Below are positions 8,887 to 17,523 of a stretch of DNA of 64,000 nucleotides, one piece after another (position 1 is the stretch's first letter; the number at the start of each line of letters is the position of its first letter). The notes under the pieces are model-generated. The model had not been told where the DNA came from, ran no database searches, and was given only the letters and a program-made list of their open reading frames with translations. This DNA is from Tuwongella immobilis (lineage in GTDB: Bacteria; Planctomycetota; Planctomycetia; Gemmatales; Gemmataceae): positions 2,456,920 through 2,520,919 of the forward strand of contig NZ_LR593887.1 in NCBI RefSeq assembly GCF_901538355.1, in the 5' to 3' direction. Both the position numbers and the translations under genes were made by a program.

Positions 8887-10395
8887 ATGGGACCAATGAG
8901 TCGTCGTGAATTCGTGCGTCACTCGGCAGCATTGTCTGCGGCGGTGGCGGCATCGACGGGTGGCGTTGCGCTGGGCAAAGAAGCCTTGCCGGAAGCACGC
9001 AAGCCCGATGCCACCAAGACGTTGCGCGTCGCGGTCATTGGCGTGAACAGCCGAGGGATGGCCCATGTCGACGGCTTCGCCGGTCGCCACAATTGCGAAA
9101 TCGTGACGATTTGCGATTGCGATGAAGCCGTGGTGGGCAAGGCAATCAGCACCGTCGAAAAGCGACAGAACGGGAAAGCCCCCAAGTTCGAAAAAGATTT
9201 GCGTCGGGTGATGGATGACAAGTCGATTGACATTGTCTCGATTGCAACGCCGAATCACTGGCACGCGCTGGCGGCGATTTGGGCCATGCAAGCGGGGAAG
9301 GATGTCTACGTCGAAAAGCCGGTGAGCCACAATGTTTGGGAAGGCCGTCGGATTGTCGACATTGCTCGCGCAACCGGCATGATCTGCCAAACCGGGACAC
9401 AAATCCGCAGCACGGGCGCACTCAACGACGCGGTCAAGTTTTTGCAGTCCGGCGGGCTGGGCAAGGTCCGATTGGCACGCGGGTTGTGCTATAAGCCGCG
9501 TCGCAGCATTGGCGACATCGGTCGCAAGAAGGGTGCCCAACCAACGCCCAAGAGCCTCGATTACGATTTGTGGTGTGGTCCCGCTCCGAAATCGCCGCTG
9601 ATGCGGGCCAAGCTGCACTACGATTGGCACTGGGTGTACGAAACCGGTAACGGCGACTTGGGCAACCAAGGCATCCACCAAATGGACGTGGCCCGCTGGG
9701 GGCTTGGCAAGAATCAACTCGCTAATAGCGTGTGGAGCATCGGCGGTCGCTTTGGCTATGTCGATGATGGCGAAACCGCCAACACGCAGATTGCGCATTT
9801 CGATTACGGCGATTCGAGCCTGATTTTTGAAGTCCGCGGTTTGAATACCGCCGATTGGCTGGCCGATACCCGCAAGCAGCCGACCGCCGATGGCAAGATG
9901 CGAGCCACGGTTGGCAACGTCTTCTATGGCGAAAAGGGGTATTTGATTGTGGGTGGGTACGAAAGTGCCGTCGCAGTCACCCCGGATTGGGAAGTCATCA
10001 AGGTGTTCAGCAAGGGTGGCGATCACTTTGGCAACTTCGTGAATGCCGTCCGCAAGCGCGATCACAAGCTGCTCAACGCGGATATTCTCGAAGGGCACTT
10101 GTCTAGCGCCCTTTGCCATCTGGCGAATATCAGCCTGCTCAATGGCACTCCCGCGCCGCTGGCCAGCGAAGTGAAAGATCTCACGGACAACGCCGATGTC
10201 CGAGAAACGCTGACCCGCTTCAAGACGCACCTGACCGAGAACAAGGTCGATCTCGCATCGACGACCGCGCTCGTCGGGCCGAAGCTGGTGCTGAATCCCG
10301 AAACGGAAACCTTCCTCAACGCCCCGGCCAAGGCAACGCAAATGCTTCGCCGCGAATATCGCAAGGGCTTTGAAGTGCCGACGCAAAACTCCTGA
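8887..10395 (+). CDS. Tat-exported Gfo/Idh/MocA family oxidoreductase
   Basis: About 502 residues. SRREFVRHSAALSAAVAAS is a twin-arginine signal, so the folded, cofactor-loaded enzyme is exported. A Rossmann domain follows (RVAVIGVNSRGMAHVDGF), with the family lysine in VEKPVSHNVWEGR. The C-terminal alpha/beta part contains YDWHWVYETGNGDLGNQGIHQMD, as in planctomycete members. Family members reduce or oxidise sugars or cyclitols with NAD(P); the substrate cannot be read here. Start: an ATG at 8887 preceded by a GGGGG stretch; a TTG at 8869 is in frame but unlikely. A terminator-like hairpin follows at 10437. Confidence 0.9.
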   Translation: MGPMSRREFVRHSAALSAAVAASTGGVALGKEALPEARKPDATKTLRVAVIGVNSRGMAHVDGFAGRHNCEIVTICDCDEAVVGKAISTVEKRQNGKAPKFEKDLRRVMDDKSIDIVSIATPNHWHALAAIWAMQAGKDVYVEKPVSHNVWEGRRIVDIARATGMICQTGTQIRSTGALNDAVKFLQSGGLGKVRLARGLCYKPRRSIGDIGRKKGAQPTPKSLDYDLWCGPAPKSPLMRAKLHYDWHWVYETGNGDLGNQGIHQMDVARWGLGKNQLANSVWSIGGRFGYVDDGETANTQIAHFDYGDSSLIFEVRGLNTADWLADTRKQPTADGKMRATVGNVFYGEKGYLIVGGYESAVAVTPDWEVIKVFSKGGDHFGNFVNAVRKRDHKLLNADILEGHLSSALCHLANISLLNGTPAPLASEVKDLTDNADVRETLTRFKTHLTENKVDLASTTALVGPKLVLNPETETFLNAPAKATQMLRREYRKGFEVPTQNS

Positions 10396-10436
10396 TCGCG
10401 CTCCCGCCGATCATGGCATGAACCTCCCTGAAATCT

Positions 10437-10488
10437 GCCCCACAACCGGCTCCATTCGAGCGCGGCTTGTGGGGCGGTGTCGAATTTT
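10437..10488 (+). terminator. Intrinsic terminator after the Gfo/Idh gene
   Basis: GCCCCACAA (10437-10445) pairs perfectly with TTGTGGGGC (10467-10475) across a 21-base loop. The run AATTTT lies at about 10483-10488, slightly farther from the stem than usual. Confidence 0.45.
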
Positions 10489-10504
10489 CCCACCGAGTTG
10501 CATC

Positions 10505-11533
10505 ATGAAGCCATTTCTGCTAGCCCTGTCTGGCCTGCTTCTCGGGGCATCGATTGCGGCTGCCGACACTCCTCAATCGGTCCCGCCGAGCGCTCCCAAT
10601 CAACCGACCGAACCGCTGGCCAAATCGTTCTCCTGGTCTGCGGCGCGATCCTTTTTGGATACCGTGAATCGGAATTGGACCGACAATCGCCAATGCTTGG
10701 CTTGTCATACGAACTTGTACTACATGCATGCCCGACCATTGTTGGAGCAGGCGGATTCCGAAGCGCATCGGTCGATTCGGGAGTTTCTCGAAGATCGTGC
10801 CCAGCATTGGGATACGGCGAAACCGCGTTGGGATGCAGAAGTGCTGACAACGGCGTTTGCGTTGGCCGGGAATGATGCCGCCAGCACGGGAAAACTCCAC
10901 GCAGCCACCAAATCCGCGCTGGATCGCATGTGGAAGCTGCAAACGGCCGATGGCGGATTCAACTGGCTGAAATGTGCTTGGCCGCCGATGGAGCATGATG
11001 ACTACTACGGGGCGACGATCGCGGCGGTGGCGACAGCGATTGCTCCCGAGGATTACGCGAAATCGCCTGCCGCACAGGCCGGACTCGCCAAATTGCGGAC
11101 GTACTTCGCCAAGAATCCCGCTCCCGATTTGCATCATCGCACGATGTTGCTTTGGGCATCGGCCAAACTCGAGGGCTTGCTCACCGAGCGCGAGAAGCAG
11201 GCGACCATCGCCGAGTTGCGAAAAGTCCAACGTGCGGATGGCGGCTGGAGCTTGCCTGCGCTGGGAACCTACAAGCGTCGGGACGGTTCTGCGAATGATC
11301 CGACTGCGCCCAGCGATGGCTATGCGACGGGATTGGCGGTGATGGTGCTGCGGCAGGCCGGAGTTGCAGCCAATGATCCAGGTATCCAACGTGGTGCCGC
11401 TTGGCTGAAAGCGAATCAGCGGGAATCCGGGCGCTGGTTCACCCGATCGCTGAATAACGATAAGGCGCATCTGATTGCCAATGCCGGAAGTTCGCTGGCG
11501 GTGATGGCGTTGAAAGCGGTCGAAGGGAAATAA
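10505..11533 (+). CDS. Secreted alpha/alpha-toroid (squalene-cyclase-like fold) protein with CxxCH
   Basis: 342 residues from the ATG at 10505. A Sec signal peptide (MKPFLLALSGLLLGASIAAA) follows; the longer reading frame upstream has no such feature. The mature part has repeats of the prenyltransferase/squalene-cyclase toroid type: WKLQTADGGFNWLKCAWPP, VQRADGGWSLPALG and ANQRESGRWFTRS. The acidic DxDD motif of true hopene cyclases was not seen, so cyclase activity is doubtful. Near the mature N-terminus is CLACHTN, a CxxCH motif that could bind c-type haem. Similar toroid proteins are common and uncharacterised in planctomycetes. A periplasmic location is inferred. Confidence 0.8.
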   Translation: MKPFLLALSGLLLGASIAAADTPQSVPPSAPNQPTEPLAKSFSWSAARSFLDTVNRNWTDNRQCLACHTNLYYMHARPLLEQADSEAHRSIREFLEDRAQHWDTAKPRWDAEVLTTAFALAGNDAASTGKLHAATKSALDRMWKLQTADGGFNWLKCAWPPMEHDDYYGATIAAVATAIAPEDYAKSPAAQAGLAKLRTYFAKNPAPDLHHRTMLLWASAKLEGLLTEREKQATIAELRKVQRADGGWSLPALGTYKRRDGSANDPTAPSDGYATGLAVMVLRQAGVAANDPGIQRGAAWLKANQRESGRWFTRSLNNDKAHLIANAGSSLAVMALKAVEGK

Positions 11534-11557
11534 AATAGGCTCTCCGGATGGAGAGCC
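11528..11557 (-). terminator. Terminator for fur, in the convergent gap
   Basis: GGCTCTCC and GGAGAGCC form a perfect 8-bp stem with a four-base loop (11538-11557). Read on the minus strand it is followed by TATTTTATTT. It lies 54 bases past the fur stop and abuts the stop of the convergent toroid gene, so it may serve both directions. Confidence 0.6.
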
Positions 11558-11611
11558 GCCGAGCGTGGGCCGGGATTCATTCGAGGCTAGATCGGTCGAA
11601 CGGCTGTGCGA

Positions 11612-12100
11612 TCAAATGAGGTCGTGCCGTCGCTTGGCCGATCGGGCCTTATTGCATTCCTGGCAGATGCCACGAATGATGAGCGAGTGGCCGTTCATCT
11701 GGAACAGATTGGCCGCCGCGGTTTCTCGAAGCAGGGCTTCAATGGCAGGGTTCTGAAATTCGATCATCTTATGACAACGCTCGCAGACGAGGTGATCGTG
11801 CTGTGGGTAGCCATAATCGTGTTCGTAGAACGTCCGCGAGCCAATTTCGAGCCGACGCAACAGGCCAGCATCGACCAATTTCGTCAGGGTGCGATAGACG
11901 GTGGCCCGACTGACTCGCAATTTCGCATCGCGGAGATCGTCAATGAGTTGTTCGGTATCAAAGTGATCGTGATGCGAAAAGATATGGTTAACGAGATCCC
12001 GCTGTTGCTCTGTGTACCGCTGGGGCTTGGAGCGGCTTGAGAGAAACTCGCGGAATTTTTCTTCCGGCGTCTGGGACACTTCCACCGCGGGTAGACTCAC
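11612..12100 (-). CDS. fur: Fur-family metal-dependent transcriptional regulator
   Basis: 162 residues, usual Fur length. The N-terminal winged helix (RYTEQQRDLVNHIFSH and RVSRATVYRTLTKLVDAGLL) binds DNA. The C-terminal dimerisation domain has YEHDYGYPQHDHLVCERCHKMIEF followed later by GICQECN, so the two CxxC pairs of the structural zinc site and the His-rich sensory site are present. Fur, Zur and PerR cannot be separated from motifs alone; Fur itself is the default. Start: a GTG at 12100 with AGGAG well placed upstream. A large hairpin (12134-12174) lies 34 bases upstream and may be a regulatory element. A terminator follows the stop. Confidence 0.9.
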   Translation of the reverse strand: MSLPAVEVSQTPEEKFREFLSSRSKPQRYTEQQRDLVNHIFSHHDHFDTEQLIDDLRDAKLRVSRATVYRTLTKLVDAGLLRRLEIGSRTFYEHDYGYPQHDHLVCERCHKMIEFQNPAIEALLRETAAANLFQMNGHSLIIRGICQECNKARSAKRRHDLI

Positions 12101-12133
12101 GGTGATTTCTCCTGATCCAGCAATGAGCTAGCA

Positions 12134-12174
12134 CGTGAATCGGTCCCGAGCAATCTCGGAGATGCCGATTCACG
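12134..12174. promoter_or_regulatory. Long inverted repeat upstream of fur
   Basis: CGTGAATCGG (12134-12143) pairs perfectly with CCGATTCACG (12165-12174). Within it CCGAG-CAAT-CTCGG forms a second perfect stem. No T-run follows on either strand, so an operator or leader-RNA hairpin for fur is as likely as a terminator for the FlgM-like gene. Confidence 0.4.
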
Positions 12175-12252
12175 GCGTTGCGAGTTACTGATCATTATAG
12201 CTTGGATTGGGCAGAAACCAACCCAGGCTGGATTATCGAGAGACGATCTCAA

Positions 12253-12471
12253 TTACTCGGCCGACAGTCGGCGGGAGAGTTGATCGAGAGCGGCTTCCCA
12301 CTTTTCTTCGGTCTCATACGTTCTGGCTGCGATTTCCGCTTTGATTCGGGCGACCAAATCCCAGCGAATATCCGAACCGGACTCGGGCAGGGCCGTGCGA
12401 TTCACCGGCAATTCCGTGCCGATCGAAACCGTCGAACCCACGCCATTCTTCACACGGTGCAACGTCTTCAT
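12253..12471 (-). CDS. FlgM-like anti-sigma factor domain protein
   Basis: 72 residues. The C-terminal half (RIKAEIAARTYETEEKWEAALDQLSRRL) matches the FlgM pattern of an Ile-x-x-Gly/Ala-x-Tyr segment followed by a helix, which in FlgM binds sigma-28 (FliA). The N-terminal half is Ser/Thr/Gly-rich and probably disordered, again like FlgM. A GGGAGAAG ribosome site precedes the ATG. No flagellar gene lies nearby, so it may be an orphan regulator or target another sigma factor. Confidence 0.65.
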   Translation of the reverse strand: MKTLHRVKNGVGSTVSIGTELPVNRTALPESGSDIRWDLVARIKAEIAARTYETEEKWEAALDQLSRRLSAE

Positions 12472-12548
12472 GAGAACTTCTCCCCTGACGAATGGGGCCA
12501 GGTTCGTAGAACCGGGGATTCCCGTTCACAGGTTAAGTGTACGCTGAA

Positions 12549-12562
12549 CAGCCGATCGGCTG
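12549..12562. promoter_or_regulatory. 14-bp perfect palindrome upstream of the FlgM-like gene
   Basis: CAGCCGATCGGCTG is self-complementary over 14 bases. It lies about 80 bases upstream of the FlgM-like start, in the 290-base gap (12472-12761) after endonuclease V. It is a candidate operator. The rest of the gap shows no other clear element. Confidence 0.3.
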
Positions 12563-12761
12563 CAATCTCCGTCGCCGTCGGGATGGGAACAGACGGCAAA
12601 CAACTTGACAGGTCTCGCCGATTGTGCCGATTGGAGAATCCGGTGAAGCGGGGCAAGCTGCCTTGGAGTGGCAATCTTGGTCTCGCGGGGAATTCACTTC
12701 GGTCACATTCGGGTCATTTCGGCCTTGGCCATCCTCGCTCCGTGCCGTCTTGACAGAAGAA

Positions 12762-13520
12762 TTAATCGGCTTCTGGTGTATCGGAGTTCAGTAAATTCTC
12801 GGAAGAATCCGCGTCGGGGTAAGCCGGCGATTCTGCGGCGGCGGCGTTGGCTTGCTGACGCAGGAGATTCACGCGATGATCCGCCAACCGCGTCGTTTCC
12901 GGCAAGCGATATTTCGGCGATGCCATCAGCACCACCTCGACCGCTTGTTCGTGGCTGACCGCGTGTCCTGGCGAGACAAACAGCGGGTTGATCCCCGTGC
13001 GGGTGCGGACGACCGTGCCAATGCGCTGGTCGTGATCCATCAGCGGGCTGGTGCTGCCTCGCGGCAAATCGGGCGGGGTGAACGTGCCGCACAGACGCGA
13101 TTTGCCACAGCCTATGGTGGGGATGCCCAACCACATCCCCAGATGGGCGGCGACGCCAAATCGACGCGGGTGGGCGATGCCTTGCCCGTCGCAAATGACA
13201 ACATCCGGCACGGTTTGCAATCGCCGAAACGCGGTCAGAAACGGCGGCAACTCCCGAAACGATAACAGCCCGGGAATGTACGGGAAGGTCTGCTCGGCCA
13301 CCACATCCTGAGTTTCCAGCACATCGCCACTTGGCCAGGCGATGACGACGATGGTGGCATACAGGGTGGTCGAAAATTTGTTGTAGGAAATATCTGCCCC
13401 GGCCAGAATGCGACAGTCACCTAGTCGCGGGGTGAGATCGACCCGCTGGGCCAACTCCCGCTGCAGTGCAACGGCTTCGGTCGCGGAGAGATCCCAGCCA
13501 TGCAGTTCGGGAAAATTCAT
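12762..13520 (-). CDS. nfi: Endonuclease V (deoxyinosine repair)
   Basis: 252 residues. Endonuclease V nicks DNA one base 3' of deoxyinosine and starts repair of deaminated adenine. The acidic metal-binding residues are in place: D43 in GADISY, E90 in SFRELPP and D111 in CDGQGIAHPRR, the family signature. The chain continues past the usual end with an Ala-rich tail (about 225-252), slightly longer than typical. Start: an ATG at 13520 with GAGGGAA upstream; an in-frame TTG at 13541 is less likely. It stands alone, not in an obvious operon. Confidence 0.93.
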   Translation of the reverse strand: MNFPELHGWDLSATEAVALQRELAQRVDLTPRLGDCRILAGADISYNKFSTTLYATIVVIAWPSGDVLETQDVVAEQTFPYIPGLLSFRELPPFLTAFRRLQTVPDVVICDGQGIAHPRRFGVAAHLGMWLGIPTIGCGKSRLCGTFTPPDLPRGSTSPLMDHDQRIGTVVRTRTGINPLFVSPGHAVSHEQAVEVVLMASPKYRLPETTRLADHRVNLLRQQANAAAAESPAYPDADSSENLLNSDTPEAD

Positions 13521-13688
13521 CGGTGTCCGTTCCCTCGTCAATCGTGGTTTCGATGACCCATGGAGGGGAGAGCGACCTCCTGGGTTCTGCCGGTATTCTG
13601 GGCCATGGCAGGATTACGCCCGACCAGATTCCATCGATCGAGATGCGATCCGCGATTCGTCCTCGATCGGCTGGCCGAGAGCCTGCCA

Positions 13689-13850
13689 TCAGGAGGCCGC
13701 AGGAGGTTCCGGGGGATCGGAGATGGGTTTGCCTTCGCGGAGTTCGCTGCGCAGTTTCGCCAATTCCTTGCGGAGTGCGGCGGCGTCCCGCTCCGCTTTC
13801 CCTGCAACCGCGATTCCAAACAAGGCAAAGATAAACGCGACCACGTCCAT
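13689..13850 (-). CDS. Small single-span membrane protein with coiled coil
   Basis: 53 residues. One N-terminal membrane helix (DVVAFIFALFGIAVAG) is followed by a charged helix with heptad character (AERDAAALRKELAKLRSEL) and a short Pro-rich tail. Start: an ATG at 13850 with GGGAGAGA upstream; the longer open frame to 14069 lacks a ribosome site and is probably not used. The topology resembles small planctomycete and phage-like membrane/coiled-coil proteins. Function unknown. Confidence 0.5.
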   Translation of the reverse strand: MDVVAFIFALFGIAVAGKAERDAAALRKELAKLRSELREGKPISDPPEPPAAS

Positions 13851-14065
13851 GACAATGTCTCTCCCAAATCGATGTGTGAGCTGCGCCCGAAGAGGCCACC
13901 CAATGCCCCAAGCCATTCGGGCGAAGCATGTTGCGAATGATCTCATTGTGGACAGAAATGGGACAATCGGCAACATGAAACCCATTCCGCCGATGGGTTC
14001 GAGCAAGGCGATGCCTCCGCGGCGATGCCTGCTGAGTGTGTCATGACAGGCCGCGCGTGCTGCGA

Positions 14066-15841
14066 TCACTCGGTCTGCTTCTTCGTGCCGTGGGCCGAGG
14101 CGCGGGATGGCTCTCCCGTGTCGGCGGGGGCGGCTGCGGGGGAGTCGATCGGTAGATCGGCTGCGTTCGATTCAGCAGCATTGACCAAGCCGGAATCGTC
14201 GTTCGGATCGGCGGCGACGGTTGCTTCGGATGCCAATTCCCGAAGCGGTGATTGCGAGCAGTAGAGACGGAAGTCAAGATCTGGAAACAGGTTGTTGCGG
14301 CGTTCGAGCGCGGTGAGAATCTCCGCATCGACCTGATTGGATTGGAGTTGCTCGTAGAGTGCGTTGAAGTTTTGAATGTGGTCGTGAGTCCGTTGGGCGG
14401 CGTATTCGACCGTGGTGCCGGTCTTCATGATGAATGCCCAATCCGACGATTGAGCCAAGAGCAATTCGCGGGCGGCCTGGGTGAGCGCACGTTGCTGCAA
14501 TTCCGTGGGGCGGGTGAAGTGGTCGGCCAGTTCCACCATGCGATCGGCGGCCATGTGCAAGTGCGGGTAGATCCAGTGGTTCGAGGGTTCCAACCAGACT
14601 TCGTGATAGCCTTTGTATCCCCAACTGCTCATGGCAGGCTGAGCGGTGGGGCATTGGGGATGCCGAGCAAGATATTCGGGAATCGTCAGCAGCGCGACCG
14701 ACTTGGAATCGGATGCGACTTTTCGCAGCACGAAATCCAACCAATCCGGGCCTTCATACCACCAGTGCCCGAATAGTTCCGCATCATAGGGGGCGACAAC
14801 CAGTGACGGACGACCATCCAAGGAACCAGCGAGCCACTCCACTTGCTTTTCGCGGTTGAACAGGAAATTCTCCGCATGCTCGGCAGCCCGATTGCGAGCC
14901 GCTTCCGGCTGGTAGGGTTGTTTGTTTTCCGTGCGACCGGAGATGCGATAGTATTTCAGCCCGGTCAGGTGGCGTTGCCCGGTCTGATGCAGGTGCGGCT
15001 TGAGATATTCGTAGTCGAGATCGAAGCCGATATCTCGGTAGAAATCGCGGTACAGATAATCGCCGGGATAGCCTTCCACCGCGCTCCAGACTTGCTTGGA
15101 CGATTCGGTATCTCGCCCCAGTGCGTAGACGCCGCTTTTCGGACAGCGAACCGGGGTATACACGCCAAACTGTGGCCGCGGGTGCGCGTACAGCAATCCG
15201 TGCGAATCCATGAAGAAATACGATAACCCCGCATCGGCAAGCAGTTCATCGATTCCAGGCATGTAGCCGCATTCCGGCAGCCAGATTCCCTGCGGGCGTT
15301 TGCCGAAGTGCCGTTCAAATTCGCGGCAGCCCACTTCGATTTGCGAGCGCATCGCCGGGATATTTTGATTCATTAGCGGCAGATAGCCGTGGGTTGCGCC
15401 GCAGGTGATGAGTTCGAGTCGGCCCGTCTCGAAGAGTCGGCGAAAGCCGGTGAGCAAATTGCCTTCGTACTTTTCGACAAACATTTCCCGGGCGCGGGTG
15501 AGTCGGCCCATGTACATGTTGGCCAGGCGATGAAATTCGGGCTGCCATCGCGTGCGTTCGAGTTCCTTGGCGGTCAATGCCAGGAGATTGTCCAAATGTC
15601 GAACGTAGCGTGTCTGCAACAGCGGATCGCTGAGCATCCCCGCGAGCGTGGGCGAAATCGACATGGTCAATCGCCAATCGACACCGTCACGCTCCAACCC
15701 TTCGAACGATTCCAGCAACGGAATGTACGTTTCCGTGATGGCCTCGTAGAGCCAATCTTCTTCCAGAAAATCATCGTATTCCGGATGACGCACATACGGC
15801 AGGTGAGCGTGCAACACCAGTGTGAGATATCCTAATGGCAT
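14066..15841 (-). CDS. Glycoside hydrolase family 57, 1,4-alpha-glucan branching enzyme
   Basis: 591 residues. It starts MPLGYLTLVLHAHLPYVRHPE, the usual opening of GH57 branching enzymes. The predicted nucleophile is E190 in GIWLPECGY and the acid/base D353 in PYDAELFGHWW. A DUF1957-type C-terminal helical domain follows with SSDWAFIMKTGTTVEYA. The enzyme transfers alpha-1,4 chains to alpha-1,6 branches in glycogen and is cytoplasmic. The last 60 or so residues are an Ala/Pro/Ser-rich acidic tail outside the known fold. Start: an ATG at 15841 fits family alignments better than the in-frame ATG at 15856. No other glycogen genes are adjacent. Confidence 0.9.
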   Translation of the reverse strand: MPLGYLTLVLHAHLPYVRHPEYDDFLEEDWLYEAITETYIPLLESFEGLERDGVDWRLTMSISPTLAGMLSDPLLQTRYVRHLDNLLALTAKELERTRWQPEFHRLANMYMGRLTRAREMFVEKYEGNLLTGFRRLFETGRLELITCGATHGYLPLMNQNIPAMRSQIEVGCREFERHFGKRPQGIWLPECGYMPGIDELLADAGLSYFFMDSHGLLYAHPRPQFGVYTPVRCPKSGVYALGRDTESSKQVWSAVEGYPGDYLYRDFYRDIGFDLDYEYLKPHLHQTGQRHLTGLKYYRISGRTENKQPYQPEAARNRAAEHAENFLFNREKQVEWLAGSLDGRPSLVVAPYDAELFGHWWYEGPDWLDFVLRKVASDSKSVALLTIPEYLARHPQCPTAQPAMSSWGYKGYHEVWLEPSNHWIYPHLHMAADRMVELADHFTRPTELQQRALTQAARELLLAQSSDWAFIMKTGTTVEYAAQRTHDHIQNFNALYEQLQSNQVDAEILTALERRNNLFPDLDFRLYCSQSPLRELASEATVAADPNDDSGLVNAAESNAADLPIDSPAAAPADTGEPSRASAHGTKKQTE

Positions 15842-16071
15842 GGTCGCGTCCCGCATGGAGAGGAGAGCGTTGCTGTCCGAGCCGTTGGCGTCTGGATCGG
15901 GAAGGCAATCTCGAACCGACTCAACCTCCTCATTGTAGAAACTGTTCGCCAGTGGGAATATCTCCCGAAGTATTCCGTGTTTGGAACTGCGAAATTTTGA
16001 TGAAAATCTCGAAAATGTCGCCGCGTGAGCCGCGAAATGCTCTCTCTCTCTCGGCGTGGAATGCGACGGGA

Positions 16072-17511
16072 TTACCGATACGCCGCATCAAAATAAACGC
16101 TACACCCACCAATCGCCGTCCCAAGCCGGACTTGTTCTGCGGTGAGGACGGTTCTTTGCGATCGTGTGGAAGTTCCGGGCGGGACTCGCACGACGTACAT
16201 GCTGCCGAATCGCTTGGCTAAGCCGGAGAGAATGGCATTGCGCACCGTGGGAATAAAGTTGCCGCCACCTGTGAGAATCACCTCATCAATGCGGGAAATT
16301 TGTTGCGAATCGCAGAATTGATCGAGCGATTCGGTCAATTTCTGGCTGAACCGAGCCAACCCCAATTCCACCAGTGGCCGATCGGCATCATCGCCCACAT
16401 CGCCGACTTCGGTGATTTCGCTCGACGCATACGCTTCGCCTGCGACAAAGATTCTGGATCGGACGGCTTCGCGGCGAGTGTTCTCGATGGATTGGAACCA
16501 GGCGGCTTTCTCCGGTGACAACGGCAGAATGCATTCCTGATCCAATTGCGAGACCCCCAACGGCGTGGATTGCACGCGAATTTCGGGTCGGCGATCGACC
16601 GATTCCATCGTGAGGAATCGCACAAAGGCAAAATCGGTGGTGTACGATCCGGCATCGCAGACCAGGAAGCAGTAATCGGATCGATTCTTCTTGTAGGATC
16701 GCACAAGACTTTCATGCTCGAACATCCGTCCCAGGTGGACGGAATTGGTGTGGGCGTAGGGCTTCCAAATGATGTTGCGTCCTTCGGTGATGACGCCGAT
16801 GACGTTGGCCAGCGGTTCGGGCAAAATCGGCTCGTCCGGATCCAGCGGCCAGCCTGCTCGAGTCAGAATCTCCGAGATGAGTCGGGTGATACTCGGCGAG
16901 AGTGTCGATTGATCGACATCGAAAAATGCCGGCACGCAGATTCGCGTCGGAAATTGGCTGGGGTCCAGATTTGCTGGCACACGGATCGCTTGCAGATTCC
17001 GGAGGGTGCGTTGACGGAGATCCCGAAAAAAGGCCACGGCCAATTCGATCACATCATCCGGGCCGGATTCGGGTTGCGTTGCTGCGGCGGATTCGGGGAG
17101 CAACGCCAACATGCCGCTCAGCAGATGTTGCCAAGCGGAATGTTCGGCGGGATTCAACCGATATTGCCGGGACAATTGTTGCAATTCCGCGGATTGGATC
17201 ATTGCTCGCAATCCGCGGGGTAACTCGGTGGGAGTGCCCTGCGGAGTGCGAAACAGATGCGGCTTCCAATTGTTGCGAATCTGGTAGGTGGCACTCTCTG
17301 CCGTCCGATTGGCTTCCTCGCCGAAGCGATACCCGCCATCGACCGCCAGACGATTCACCAGTGCCGTGGTCGGATGGAAAAATCGGTCAATCGAATCCCG
17401 CGCACTCGTGTCGATATTCGCCACCGGGAAGCTCATCGATTCAGCAGATAATCGACAGGCAACCTTGGTGTAAGCGTTCCCAAAATCGATACTGAATCGA
17501 GCGGCAGACAT
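16072..17511 (-). CDS. Hsp70/actin-superfamily ATPase without substrate-binding domain
   Basis: 479 residues. ASKHA motifs in order: phosphate-1 FSIDFGNAYTKVACR (6-20), phosphate-2 LVCDAGSYTTDFAFV (about 285), adenosine motif ILTGGGNFIPTVRNAI (about 415), and near the end EQVRLGTAIGG, matching the last Hsp70 nucleotide-domain helix. The chain ends right there, so no beta-sandwich substrate domain or lid is present. GGGAGAATCTC precedes the ATG. The upstream gene, 12 bases away, encodes a protein ending in a GrpE-like domain; together they look like an ATPase and its exchange factor. ParM-like filament formation is the main alternative. Cytoplasmic; client unknown. Confidence 0.8.
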   Translation of the reverse strand: MSAARFSIDFGNAYTKVACRLSAESMSFPVANIDTSARDSIDRFFHPTTALVNRLAVDGGYRFGEEANRTAESATYQIRNNWKPHLFRTPQGTPTELPRGLRAMIQSAELQQLSRQYRLNPAEHSAWQHLLSGMLALLPESAAATQPESGPDDVIELAVAFFRDLRQRTLRNLQAIRVPANLDPSQFPTRICVPAFFDVDQSTLSPSITRLISEILTRAGWPLDPDEPILPEPLANVIGVITEGRNIIWKPYAHTNSVHLGRMFEHESLVRSYKKNRSDYCFLVCDAGSYTTDFAFVRFLTMESVDRRPEIRVQSTPLGVSQLDQECILPLSPEKAAWFQSIENTRREAVRSRIFVAGEAYASSEITEVGDVGDDADRPLVELGLARFSQKLTESLDQFCDSQQISRIDEVILTGGGNFIPTVRNAILSGLAKRFGSMYVVRVPPGTSTRSQRTVLTAEQVRLGTAIGGCSVYFDAAYR

Positions 17512-17523
17512 GAGATTCTCCCA

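Noticed and set aside
10505-11533. Functional squalene-hopene cyclase
   Set aside because: The protein is half the usual length, has a Sec signal and lacks DxDD.
13851-14069. N-terminal extension of the small membrane protein to 14069
   Set aside because: The extension has no ribosome site, while GGGAGAGA precedes the ATG at 13850. The 215-base gap shows no other gene.
16072-17511. ParM/StbA plasmid-segregation ATPase
   Set aside because: No ParR-like gene, direct repeats or plasmid genes are nearby, and the neighbouring GrpE-like protein favours an Hsp70-type reading.
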